Shown here: in pieces, positions 37,134 to 45,740 of the stretch
Position numbering within the stretch: the stretch's first letter is position 1
Layout: every line of letters begins with the position of its first letter
NCBI RefSeq assembly: GCF_050717545.1
Contig: NZ_JBOITN010000019.1
Span: 1 to 64,000, forward strand
Length of the DNA: 64,000 nt
Source: Clostridium_AD sp050717545
Lineage (GTDB): Bacteria; Bacillota; Clostridia; Clostridiales; Clostridiaceae
Reading direction: 5' to 3'
The notes under the pieces: generated by a model
Databases searched by the model: none
What the model was told of the DNA's origin: nothing
What the model saw: the letters and a program-made list of their open reading frames with translations, nothing else
Program-made: the position numbers and the translations under genes

Positions 37134-38159
37134 ATGAAAAAAATAATGTCATTTTTTATATGCTTTATATTATTTTTATATGGAGGAAATGCTAAAGCAG
37201 CACAAGTTCCATCGCTAAGCGTAGATGTAAAAGGGAATATAGAAATAGGACAAACTATCAAGATACTAATAAATGTAGATAATATAGATACTCTTTATGC
37301 AGGAGCTGCAACAATCAAATATAACCCTAAAGTTTTAAAAATAATTAGCTTTGAAAAGGGTGATTTAATTGCTAAAAGTGGGACGAGCATCTTTGATGTG
37401 GAAAATAAAATAGACAATACAAATGGAATAGCAAGCTTTGGAGGATTTACATGTTTGGGTCAAGTTGATGGGTTTTCAGGCACAGGCACTTTCCTTAAAA
37501 TAAATGCAGAGATTTTAAAAAAGGATAACTTTAATATAAATAGCCAACCATTTTTATCTAGTCCGAATGATAATTATAATCTCAAAATTCAGCTTTGTGA
37601 TAAAAATATTGAAGAAGTATCTTATCAATTTAAGGCATACGAATTTAAAGCTACTATCGGTACTCCGGCTATTGCGGACAATAAAGATGGAGCTAGTGTG
37701 ATAAATTCAGATATAGATAGTAATGCAGGTGTTAGTACTGAATCTTCAGCTAATACGAAGAGTAAAATTAAACAGGAAGAAATTGTTGTAAATTCAGACA
37801 CAAATACTAAGGCACAAACTAGTATTGAAGTTCCAGTTAATAATGAAAGTGAAAATGAGCAGGATAAAGTTATGGTAAATCTAGATACAAAGGGTGATAC
37901 AAAAAATACTACTGATTCTTTACTTATTAAGGAGAACGAAATAAAAAAAAGCGTGTTAGCAAGTAATTCAAAGACTAGTAATAATGCGAATGGAGTAATT
38001 AACAAAATTAAAACAGATTCGCCAGAAAAAATTGAGAGTTCAAACAAAACTAAAAAAAATACCGGATGGCAACAGGGTATACTAATTAGTTGTACAATTT
38101 TATTGGCTTTTGCAGTTATGAGTAGAATAATTTTTTATAGGAAAAAAATCATACGGTGA
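37134..38159 (+). CDS. Membrane-anchored single-cohesin scaffold protein
   Basis: A signal peptide (about 1-23) precedes one cohesin domain (about 25-165): SLSVDVKGNIEIGQTIKILI, LYAGAATIKYNPKVLKI, GIASFGGFTCLGQVDGFSGT and FLKINAEIL, the nine-strand jelly-roll pattern of cohesins. A Ser/Thr/Asn/Lys-rich linker (about 185-310) would span the wall. The C-terminus is one transmembrane helix (ILISCTILLAFAVMSRIIF) and a Lys/Arg stop-transfer tail. A single cohesin can hold only one dockerin partner at a time. Both flanking genes encode dockerin proteins, so it is the likely surface receptor for both. No carbohydrate-binding module is present. Confidence 0.88.
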   Translation: MKKIMSFFICFILFLYGGNAKAAQVPSLSVDVKGNIEIGQTIKILINVDNIDTLYAGAATIKYNPKVLKIISFEKGDLIAKSGTSIFDVENKIDNTNGIASFGGFTCLGQVDGFSGTGTFLKINAEILKKDNFNINSQPFLSSPNDNYNLKIQLCDKNIEEVSYQFKAYEFKATIGTPAIADNKDGASVINSDIDSNAGVSTESSANTKSKIKQEEIVVNSDTNTKAQTSIEVPVNNESENEQDKVMVNLDTKGDTKNTTDSLLIKENEIKKSVLASNSKTSNNANGVINKIKTDSPEKIESSNKTKKNTGWQQGILISCTILLAFAVMSRIIFYRKKIIR

Positions 38160-38234
38160 ATTAATAATTATCGATAAATTAGATGTTAATTTAAATAAAA
38201 TAGTTAATTTATAATTATTAATTTGGAGGTACTT

Positions 38235-39767
38235 ATGAAAAAAAAGGCTTTAATAAAGTTGCTGGTGATTATATTTGTGCTTAACTTATATGGTGTTAGG
38301 GCGCAGGCTGCTTATAATAATTCTTTGAGTGATACTATTAAAAGTGATAGTTTAGGTGTTAAATCAAAAATAATGAGTAATTACAAAAAGAATAAGGCAA
38401 AGGAAAACTTTAAAAAAGATGAAATTATAGTGAAAATTAAGACTGGTGCTACAAATTCAGCTATTGAATCTTCACAGAAAAAGTATGGTGTTAAATCTAA
38501 GAAAGAAATAAATCGGCAAACAGATATAGTGAAATTTGATAATAATAAATATTCAATGGATGAAATGCTAGTAAATTTGAACAATGATTTAAATGTCGAA
38601 TATGCGGAGCCAAATTATATTAGCAGATTATCTAGTTTACCTCAGAATGAACCAGATTTTAATAAAATGTGGGGACTTAAGAACACGATAACTGAAGGGG
38701 TTGATATTAATGTTTCAGCTGCGTGGGGGAAAGGTACTGGTAATCCGAATTTAGTAGTTGGTGTACTTGATTCTGGGATAGATTATAATCATATAGATTT
38801 AAAAGAAAATATATGGATTAATAACGGAGAAATACCTGATAATGAAATAGATGATGATAATAATGGGTATGTGGATGATTATAATGGATGGGATTTTTCA
38901 GGAGTAAATAACGATGCTTATGACGATAATAGCCATGGCACACACGTTAGCGGAATAATTGCAGCATCATCTAATGGAGTTGGGACAGTTGGAGTTGCGC
39001 CGACTGTTAAAATAATGCCTTTAAAAGTAGCTAATACCCAAGGTGGGTTATATACTAGTGATGTAGTAAGTGCAATTCAATATGGTATTAGTAAGGGCGT
39101 GAAATTGTTTAATTGTTCCTTTGGTGGTAGTGATTTTTCACAAACGGAATATGATCTTATGGAAGACTCAGATGCTTTATTTATGTGTGCTGCTGGTAAT
39201 GGTGATGCTTATGGAATAGGTATGGATAATGACAGCACAGTTAAGAACTATCCAGCAACTTATGATTTACCTAACATAATGTCAGTAGCTTCAATAGATG
39301 AATATGGTGATTTATCTCTTTTTTCAAATTATGGAGAAGTTACTGTTGACATTGCAGCACCAGGGAGTGATATTTATGGCACAGTGCCAGGCGGATATGG
39401 GTATAAAAATGGAACTTCGATGGCAACCCCTTATGTTACAGGAGTTGCAGCACTTGTTTTAAGTGCAAATATGGAGTTAACCCCAATTGAAATAAAAAAC
39501 CGTATTTTGAAAAGCATGAGTAAATTACCTCAATTAGAAAGTAAAATTGCTACAGGAGCTATTTTAGATGCTTTTGCTGCTGTAAGTCTAATATTACCTA
39601 CAGATATAGATAATAATGGGGCTACGGATATTGTTGATTTAGCATTAGTTGGATTAGCCTATAATTCACGTATAGGCTATTTAAAATATAAAAGGATACT
39701 AGATATTAATAATGATGGCATAGTAGATATTTATGATTTAGTTTGTGTATCAAAATCTATTAAATAA
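38235..39767 (+). CDS. Dockerin-bearing subtilisin-family serine protease
   Basis: ATG 38235 follows GGAGGTACTT. A signal peptide (1-27) and an I9-type propeptide (about 60-135, DEIIVKIKTGAT ... NVEYAEPNYI) precede the S8 catalytic domain, with Asp in VLDSGIDYNH (near 178), His in SHGTHVSGI (near 235), oxyanion Asn in CAAGNGD and Ser in GTSMATPYVTG (near 394). The C-terminus (about 455-510) is a dockerin with two calcium loops, DIDNNGATDIVD and DINNDGIVDIYD. It would be secreted, self-processed and held by the neighbouring cohesin. Likely substrates are surface or extracellular proteins. Confidence 0.9.
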   Translation: MKKKALIKLLVIIFVLNLYGVRAQAAYNNSLSDTIKSDSLGVKSKIMSNYKKNKAKENFKKDEIIVKIKTGATNSAIESSQKKYGVKSKKEINRQTDIVKFDNNKYSMDEMLVNLNNDLNVEYAEPNYISRLSSLPQNEPDFNKMWGLKNTITEGVDINVSAAWGKGTGNPNLVVGVLDSGIDYNHIDLKENIWINNGEIPDNEIDDDNNGYVDDYNGWDFSGVNNDAYDDNSHGTHVSGIIAASSNGVGTVGVAPTVKIMPLKVANTQGGLYTSDVVSAIQYGISKGVKLFNCSFGGSDFSQTEYDLMEDSDALFMCAAGNGDAYGIGMDNDSTVKNYPATYDLPNIMSVASIDEYGDLSLFSNYGEVTVDIAAPGSDIYGTVPGGYGYKNGTSMATPYVTGVAALVLSANMELTPIEIKNRILKSMSKLPQLESKIATGAILDAFAAVSLILPTDIDNNGATDIVDLALVGLAYNSRIGYLKYKRILDINNDGIVDIYDLVCVSKSIK

Positions 39768-39795
39768 AGAAAATAAATAATTTAGATAGAGAGTG

Positions 39796-39831
39796 TCTAG
39801 TAAAATGTACTTTGTTATACTAGATTTTTTG
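39796..39831 (+). terminator. Terminator of the cohesin-dockerin cassette
   Basis: TCTAGTA pairs with TACTAGA and is followed by TTTTTT, 30 bp after the subtilisin stop. It closes the three-gene unit. Confidence 0.75.
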
Positions 39832-39962
39832 CTATATTTTTAATGAGGCGATAATAACCTGCAATCTACATAATTTATGCATTTTTCGGAAAAATATAGC
39901 AAAACAGTAAATAAAATAGTATAATTAGTTACAGGAATTTTATATTTAAGGGGTGAATTGGG

Positions 39963-41090
39963 ATGAAAAAGGTTTTATCAGTTATAACAATATTGTTAAT
40001 AACAGTAGGGATTTTCGCAATTGGGGTTGGTGTTAAACGCGCAAACAAAAATCAAAAATCACTTGCTGTTTCATCGAAGCAGCGTAGAGAAGAAAGCGTA
40101 ACTATTGATGCTAAAGCAGCAAATTTGAATTTTTATGAGAATCTTTCTGAAAATAGGGATGTAAAAGCTTTGATAATAGGAGATAGTATGAGTCAGAGCA
40201 ATGGTTCATCTAGTGATGATAAAAAGTGGTATAATTTATTAATAAAAGATGTTAAGTCAAAATATAAATCAACTATGACAACTGATCTAATTACTGGTGA
40301 CAGTACAACTGCTGTACGAGCAGGGGTTGAACTTAATAAAACTAAACTTACTAAAGAATATGATGTAGCATTTTTATGTTTTGGACAAAATGATCAGTGG
40401 AGTTTATCGCCAAAGCAATTTGGTACTTATTATGAGAGTATTATAATTAATCTTAAGAAAACAAATCCTAATATAGAGATAATACCAATTATAGAAAGCT
40501 CATTTAGAGAGTACAACAGTTATTCGGATATTATAATAGCACTATCTAAAAACTATAACTTTCAGCAAGCTGATATGGTGCTAGCATTTAATAATTCCGG
40601 AAATACATATAACGAGTTAGCAGAAAAGACAGAACTTCCTAATGACAAAGGATATAGTTTGTATGCACAGACTATTGAAAAGGTAATAGGTTCTAATATA
40701 ACAGCTAATAAAAAAACAAATATAAAGTCTAACGTATTATATGATGATACTAATAAATTAACTAACTTTGTTTTAGATAAATCTCCAGATATAAATAATG
40801 GATTTATTTTGGAAGGGGTACTAACTTCAAAAAAAAAGTCAGATGAAATAACATTTAATACAACTAGTGAAGTCGCTATTTTAAACTTCTTAAATCAAAA
40901 AAACGGTGGAAAATTTAACGTGTATGTTGATGGTAAGTTTATACATGAGGTAGATACTAAGTCAAAATCCCAGTGTAGTAACTCTATTTTAGTAGCTGAT
41001 GATTTAAAAGGACCTCACAAGATATTAATTAGAGCAACATCTTCAGTTGGAGGGCAAACAGTGAAAATTGTTGGAATAGCTACTAATTGA
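39963..41090 (+). CDS. Secreted SGNH/GDSL-type hydrolase
   Basis: An N-terminal membrane segment (about 4-24) is followed by an SGNH fold: block I LIIGDSMSQSNG with the nucleophile Ser (near 75), block III CFGQNDQWSL with Asn, and a C-terminal part (about 250-375) that is beta-rich (VAILNFLNQKNGGKFNVYVDG), like a carbohydrate-binding or accessory domain. The canonical DxxH block is not obvious. Such proteins act as sugar O-acetylesterases or acyltransferases at the surface. It lies after the dockerin cassette and before an LCP gene, so a role in wall or polymer modification fits. Confidence 0.75.
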   Translation: MKKVLSVITILLITVGIFAIGVGVKRANKNQKSLAVSSKQRREESVTIDAKAANLNFYENLSENRDVKALIIGDSMSQSNGSSSDDKKWYNLLIKDVKSKYKSTMTTDLITGDSTTAVRAGVELNKTKLTKEYDVAFLCFGQNDQWSLSPKQFGTYYESIIINLKKTNPNIEIIPIIESSFREYNSYSDIIIALSKNYNFQQADMVLAFNNSGNTYNELAEKTELPNDKGYSLYAQTIEKVIGSNITANKKTNIKSNVLYDDTNKLTNFVLDKSPDINNGFILEGVLTSKKKSDEITFNTTSEVAILNFLNQKNGGKFNVYVDGKFIHEVDTKSKSQCSNSILVADDLKGPHKILIRATSSVGGQTVKIVGIATN

Positions 41091-41342
41091 CATTGATTTT
41101 ACATAATATTGTTTTATCATAGATTGAATACTATAATAAAATAGAAGAGTGTAAAATTATGAGTAAAATAAATCATATTATTTAAGTAAATAGTGCATAA
41201 GAGACAAAAAGATGATAAAATAGATTGGGATACAATTAGGATAACGCTAGGATACAATATAGTATGAAAATTAAGTGATGGATATTGACGTCACCCAAAA
41301 TATATTTTATCTTTAAGTTATTCAAAATGGGAAGGGGAAAAT

Positions 41343-42329
41343 ATGTCTAAAAATAGAAATAAGAAAAAACCAATGAAGAGGATTGTTATAAGTTTATTTG
41401 TAGCTGCATTACTGGTTTTTGGAGGAGCATTTGCTTTCACATTTTATCAAGTAGGTAAAGTAAACACTGTTAAAATACCAACTTCAGATGCGGATTTGGG
41501 TATAGCTACCGATAAGGCTCCGGCTTCGGAGGTTGATAGTAAAATAACAAATATTGCATTCTTTGGTATTGACGCGCGGAACACAGATGAACCTAGTCGT
41601 TCGGATTCTATAATGATACTTTCTATAGATACTAAAAACAAGAAAATAAAAATGTCATCTGTTATGAGAGACACTTATGTGGCAATAAAAGGGCATGGTC
41701 AAACAAAGATAAATCATGCCTACGCTTACGGTGGGCCACAGCTTGCAATAAGAACTCTTAATGAAAATTTTGATTTAAATATTAGAGATTATGTAACAGT
41801 TGATTTTTTTAACCTTGAAAAGATAATAAATAGTATTGGTGGAGTAAATATAGATGTTGCTAGAGATGAAGTTGATTTAATAAATAGCTACATGAAGGAA
41901 ACAGCTAAAATTGAGGGGAAATCTGTAACTAGGATTACACATTCTGGATCACAGACCTTAAATGGAATGCAGGCTGTTGCATATACACGGATACGTTATA
42001 CAGCAGGAGACGATTTTAAGAGAACTGAGAGGCAAAGAACGGTGCTTACAGGTATGCTTACAACGATTCAGTCAGCTGGTGCAACTAAGTTTCCATCTAT
42101 TGTATCAGAGCTTCTACCTCTAACAGAGACAAGCTTTAATAGTATGGACATAATAACCCTTGGTGCAAAAGTGGTAGCATCTAAATCAACCATATTGGAG
42201 CAGGAAAGGTTCCCATCGGATGGTAACTGGACAGCACAAACAATATCTGGAACGTCATATTTAATTGCTAATATGCATTCTATGACAGATCAAATTCATA
42301 AATTTATTTACGAAGACATAAAACCTTAA
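41343..42329 (+). CDS. LytR-CpsA-Psr (LCP) family wall-polymer ligase
   Basis: One N-terminal helix (about 10-33) precedes the LCP domain with NIAFFGIDARN, SRSDSIMILSID, VMRDTYVAI, KINHAYAYGG, VDFFNLEKIINSIGGV and YTRIRYTAGDDFKRTERQ. The conserved Arg and Asp residues that bind the lipid pyrophosphate are present. LCP enzymes transfer undecaprenyl-linked glycopolymers to peptidoglycan outside the cell. With the exopolysaccharide cluster about 7 kb away, it may attach that polymer to the wall. A clear terminator follows. Confidence 0.92.
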   Translation: MSKNRNKKKPMKRIVISLFVAALLVFGGAFAFTFYQVGKVNTVKIPTSDADLGIATDKAPASEVDSKITNIAFFGIDARNTDEPSRSDSIMILSIDTKNKKIKMSSVMRDTYVAIKGHGQTKINHAYAYGGPQLAIRTLNENFDLNIRDYVTVDFFNLEKIINSIGGVNIDVARDEVDLINSYMKETAKIEGKSVTRITHSGSQTLNGMQAVAYTRIRYTAGDDFKRTERQRTVLTGMLTTIQSAGATKFPSIVSELLPLTETSFNSMDIITLGAKVVASKSTILEQERFPSDGNWTAQTISGTSYLIANMHSMTDQIHKFIYEDIKP

Positions 42330-42365
42330 ACAATGTTAAACTTACATGCTAAGATAATTTAAACT

Positions 42366-42391
42366 AAAAGTGCTTTTGGGCACTTTTTTTC
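42366..42391 (+). terminator. Rho-independent terminator
   Basis: AAAAGTGC pairs with GCACTTTT around TTTTGG, followed by a T-run, 35 bp after the LCP gene. Confidence 0.9.
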
Positions 42392-42482
42392 TAATTGTGA
42401 TATGAAAGTATAAAAAAGAAGGAATTATAAATTATTTAGAGAATTAATAGGGGTAGTGATATAGAGTTGGAGGTGGAAAGAT

Positions 42483-42905
42483 ATGGTTGCAATATTAAAA
42501 CTTATTGTTGCACTAATTAATGAATTACACGATTTTTTAACGGTTTTCTTTGATAGCTTTGGTGTGCAATTTACAGATAAAGAACTTCATTTTATTATAA
42601 TAGGTATAGTTGGTATGGCTATTTATCTAGTAGTTAATGCTGTATTCAAAGCTATGGCGAAATATAGTATTTCGGTATTATCCTTTATTTATACTGTAAC
42701 TGTGCTTTTAGTTATTGTTTTTGGTATAGAAATTATGCAAAAGATTACAAAACGTGGTCACATGGAATTTGCGGATATTGTAGCAGGCCTTTGGGGATTT
42801 ACAGCATTTTTCGCTACTTACCTTGTAATTTGTGGTTTGGTACACGTAATTAAAAAAGGTATAAAAAAGTTGTATGCAAAAGACGTGGAAAACGATATGG
42901 ATTAA
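42483..42905 (+). CDS. Integral membrane protein, 140 residues
   Basis: Three hydrophobic helices (about 38-55, 63-83, 100-120) follow an amphipathic N-terminus (ILKLIVALINELHDFLTVFF); the tail is basic then acidic (KKGIKKLYAKDVENDMD). No family is recognised. ATG follows TTGGAGGTGG. It lies 29 bp before the XRE regulator and may be co-transcribed with it and the metallopeptidase. Confidence 0.65.
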   Translation: MVAILKLIVALINELHDFLTVFFDSFGVQFTDKELHFIIIGIVGMAIYLVVNAVFKAMAKYSISVLSFIYTVTVLLVIVFGIEIMQKITKRGHMEFADIVAGLWGFTAFFATYLVICGLVHVIKKGIKKLYAKDVENDMD

Positions 42906-42934
42906 AGATATAAATTATAAAGGATGGTGATTTT

Positions 42935-43390
42935 GTGGCAACCTTTGGAGAACGTTTTAAGCAGTTAAGACTAGAAAAGGGATTAAATCAGGATAAACTT
43001 GCTCATAATTTTTCTCTTAATAAAAGTTCAATATCTAGATATGAAAAAGACAGTCAAATACCAGAAAATCCGGCACTTCAAGACTTTGCAGATTTTTTCG
43101 AGGTTTCTATGGACTATTTATTAGCAAGATCTGATGTACGAAGTGTTGGGAAAGACTTGCAAGGTGAACCTGCTTTTACTTTAAAGGATGAAAGAGATAT
43201 TGGTAAGTTACTGAATCAAACTCTTGAAATGATTAAATCCCAAGATGCAATTATGCTGGATGGCGATATACTAGATGAACAAGATTTAGAGATTTTAGAG
43301 AAATCTATAAAGGCTGGTCTAGAGTATGCTAAGATTTCAAATAAAAAGAAATATACGCCTAAGAAATATAGAAATAATAAAGAAGAGTGA
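42935..43390 (+). CDS. XRE-family transcriptional regulator
   Basis: GTG start after AAGGATGGTG. The N-terminal helix-turn-helix (about 5-60) reads FKQLRLEKGLNQDKLAHNFSLNKSSISRYE, a Cro/CI-type domain. The C-terminal half is acidic and helical and may dimerise. The next gene encodes an ImmA/IrrE-type peptidase, the usual partner that cleaves such repressors (ImmR-ImmA of ICEBs1). No mobile element is seen, so the target operon is unknown. Confidence 0.88.
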   Translation: MATFGERFKQLRLEKGLNQDKLAHNFSLNKSSISRYEKDSQIPENPALQDFADFFEVSMDYLLARSDVRSVGKDLQGEPAFTLKDERDIGKLLNQTLEMIKSQDAIMLDGDILDEQDLEILEKSIKAGLEYAKISNKKKYTPKKYRNNKEE

Positions 43391-43435
43391 AAATTAAGCA
43401 TTAAACATTAGTATTCCTATTTGGAGGTGATTTAT

Positions 43436-43867
43436 TTGGATTATGTACGCGACATTGCACAACAAATGATAAAAAAATATAAAACAAATGACCCTTTTGA
43501 ATTAGCAGAATTACTAAAGATAAAAATTGTGTATGAGTACTTAGGGAAACATACTAGAGGATTTTATCAAGCATGCCCTAAGGTTAAAATTATACATATT
43601 AATAATGAACTAGATAATGCAGATAGAAGAATAGTGTGTGCACACGAACTTGGACATGCAGTGCTTCATAGTAAATTAAATATAATATTTCTTCAAAAAA
43701 ACACATTTTATGTTAATAACAAATTTGAACGTGAGGCTAATACTTTTGCAGCAGAGCTAATTGTTCCAAGTGGATTATTTGTAGAACATACGGAATATAC
43801 CATAGACCAGATTGCAGCACTTCATAATATTCCTTTGGGACTTCTTAAGCTTAAATACAAGATATAG
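43436..43867 (+). CDS. ImmA/IrrE-family zinc metallopeptidase
   Basis: I choose TTG 43436 (MDYVRDIAQQM) because GGAGGTGA lies just upstream; the TTG at 43421 overlaps that site. The zinc motif is in VCAHELGHAVLH (HExxH) with downstream FEREANTFAAELIVP supplying the third ligand. The family cleaves a cognate XRE repressor to induce target genes. It directly follows such a repressor. Confidence 0.9.
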   Translation: MDYVRDIAQQMIKKYKTNDPFELAELLKIKIVYEYLGKHTRGFYQACPKVKIIHINNELDNADRRIVCAHELGHAVLHSKLNIIFLQKNTFYVNNKFEREANTFAAELIVPSGLFVEHTEYTIDQIAALHNIPLGLLKLKYKI

Positions 43868-44020
43868 ATATTACATTAGTTAGTATAATGGTAAATATGG
43901 ATATAATTATATGATAATTTGCATATTTTGAGATTAATTTTCATATTATCAGTATTGTGACCATGTTTTGTGATATTATATAGAGTATAAACAGTTTTTA
44001 TTTTACAAGGAGGAATTTTA

Positions 44021-45328
44021 ATGGAACCAGACCCCGCGCCTAACAATATAATGGTGCTATTTATATTAATTGTTATATCAACGCTGATAATTGCATTTTT
44101 TACAGCAGCAGAGATGGCAATAATGTCAATTAACAAAAACAAAATTAAAGAACTTGCTCAAGAGGGTAATAAAAAAGCGATGTTACTTACGTTGGTTATC
44201 AGTGAGCCTATGAAATATTTGGTGGCTATTAGAACACTAATTACTTTTGCTGGAGTAGGTTTTATAACGCTTGCAGCTACTAGTTTATCTGGCAGTTTTA
44301 CGCTATACCTAGAAAATTTGAATGTGATTTACAGCAGACAGATTGCTTTAGCTAGTGTAATAATCTTGTTATCTTATACAACACTTGTATTTGGTGAGTT
44401 ATTTCCAAAACGTATTGCTAGGCAAAAGCCTGAGGCAGTTGCAATGTCTTGCATAGTACCTATTATGCTAATAACGAAATTAGTTACTCCTTTTGCAACG
44501 TTACTAAATGTGTCCACTAATATATTAGTTAAGATAACTGGACTTGGCAAAGAGAATTTAGAGGAAGAACTTTCAAAAGAAGAAATGAAATCATTTGTAG
44601 AAATAGGGCAACAAAGAGGTGCTATTAACGAAACTGAGAGAATAATGATAAATAACATTATTGAGTTTGATGATAAATCAGCTATTGAAGTTATGACTCC
44701 AAGAACAGAAGTGTTTTTTATTGATATAAATGAGCCTACTTCTGAGTTCTTAGATGAGTTATTAGAAGAGAAGTACTCAAGAATGCCGGTTTATGAGGAT
44801 GATATTGATAATATCATAGGAATACTTCATATGAAAGATTTTATAGTAGAGGCCCGCACAAGTGGCTTCGAAAATGTGGATATTAAGAAAATATTGCATC
44901 CACCGTACCTTGTTTCTGAAAGTAAAAATATAGATGAATTATTTAAAGAATTGCAAAAAACTAAAAACCATATGGCTGTGCTTATAGACGAATATGGTGG
45001 TTTTTCAGGACTCGTTACTGTTAAAGATATCATTGAAGAAGTTATGGGTGATATTGAAGATGAATATGATGATGACGAACCTGATATAAGGAAAGTTGAT
45101 AATAACACTTATATAGTTAATGGATTACTTTCAATTGGTGAATTAAATGATCATTTAGATTTAAATTTGGTATCGGAACAATATAATACAATAGGAGGGT
45201 TTTTAATTAGTCTTCTGGGATGTATTCCTAAGATTAATGAAAACAAAACTATTCAGTATGGTAATGTAATATTTAAAATAGAGGAAGTTAAAGAAAGAAG
45301 AATAGGAAAAATTAAAATATGTATATAA
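44021..45328 (+). CDS. CNNM/CorC-type hemolysin-family membrane protein
   Basis: The 435 residues contain an N-terminal DUF21 (CNNM) membrane domain (about 1-185; AFFTAAEMAIMSINKNKI), two CBS domains (about 205-330; IEVMTPRTEVFFID, LIDEYGGFSGLVTVKDI) and a C-terminal CorC/HlyC domain (about 345-430). Related proteins (MpfA, YhdP) export Mg2+ or Na+; hemolysin is a historical name. ATG follows CAAGGAGGAATTTTA. MgtE at 60690-62033 is a second Mg-related transporter in the window. Confidence 0.9.
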   Translation: MEPDPAPNNIMVLFILIVISTLIIAFFTAAEMAIMSINKNKIKELAQEGNKKAMLLTLVISEPMKYLVAIRTLITFAGVGFITLAATSLSGSFTLYLENLNVIYSRQIALASVIILLSYTTLVFGELFPKRIARQKPEAVAMSCIVPIMLITKLVTPFATLLNVSTNILVKITGLGKENLEEELSKEEMKSFVEIGQQRGAINETERIMINNIIEFDDKSAIEVMTPRTEVFFIDINEPTSEFLDELLEEKYSRMPVYEDDIDNIIGILHMKDFIVEARTSGFENVDIKKILHPPYLVSESKNIDELFKELQKTKNHMAVLIDEYGGFSGLVTVKDIIEEVMGDIEDEYDDDEPDIRKVDNNTYIVNGLLSIGELNDHLDLNLVSEQYNTIGGFLISLLGCIPKINENKTIQYGNVIFKIEEVKERRIGKIKICI

Positions 45329-45371
45329 GAGATGGCTCTACTTTAATAGGTGGGGCATTTTTTTATTCCAT

Positions 45372-45614
45372 TAGTATGAACTTTCTCCTGCGCGGCACCA
45401 AATAAGAGTTTGAAACGTGAAATTCCATTAAGAAATTCTAATCTTTTGCAAATATAAAATTCTCTATCGTTCACATTCGGCGTACGCCGGTTCGCTAGCC
45501 TTCCTTCCAGTCAGGCTCACGAGAATTTTATATTAGAAAAAGAAGAATTTTAAATGGAATTTCAATGTTTCTGCTCTTCATATTTGGTGCCACTACTAGA
45601 GAAAGTTCATACTA
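45372..45614. repeat. Long inverted-repeat element, copy 1 (about 243 bp)
   Basis: Two arms of about 92 bp form a near-perfect inverted repeat. The outer tip TAGTATGAACTTTCTC matches GAGAAAGTTCATACTA; the mid-stem GGCACCAAATA matches TATTTGGTGCC; further in, GAAATTCCATT matches AATGGAATTTC; and the inner arm ATATAAAATTCTC matches GAGAATTTTATAT. The 56-bp centre is GC-richer and contains the palindrome CGGCGTACGCCG. No coding frame is evident. A shorter relative lies at 63224-63347. It could be a MITE-like element or a structured RNA. Confidence 0.85.
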
Positions 45615-45740
45615 GCATATTTATGGTAAGAAGCATCTACTATGGATGGTGAAGAAAACCCAACATTAACTTCATTTAGAGTAGTTGAAACCTTGATATA
45701 TAGATGATATTATTAATATGTATGAATGGAGGTTTCAATT

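Noticed and set aside
35376..39767. Classical cellulosome gene cluster
   Set aside because: No glycoside hydrolase for plant polymers, no carbohydrate-binding module and only one cohesin; the enzymes are a transglycosylase and a protease.
45372..45614. Ordinary rho-independent terminator after the CNNM gene
   Set aside because: The arms are about 92 bp with a 56-bp structured centre and a second genomic copy; this is far larger than a terminator and the tips lack a T-run.
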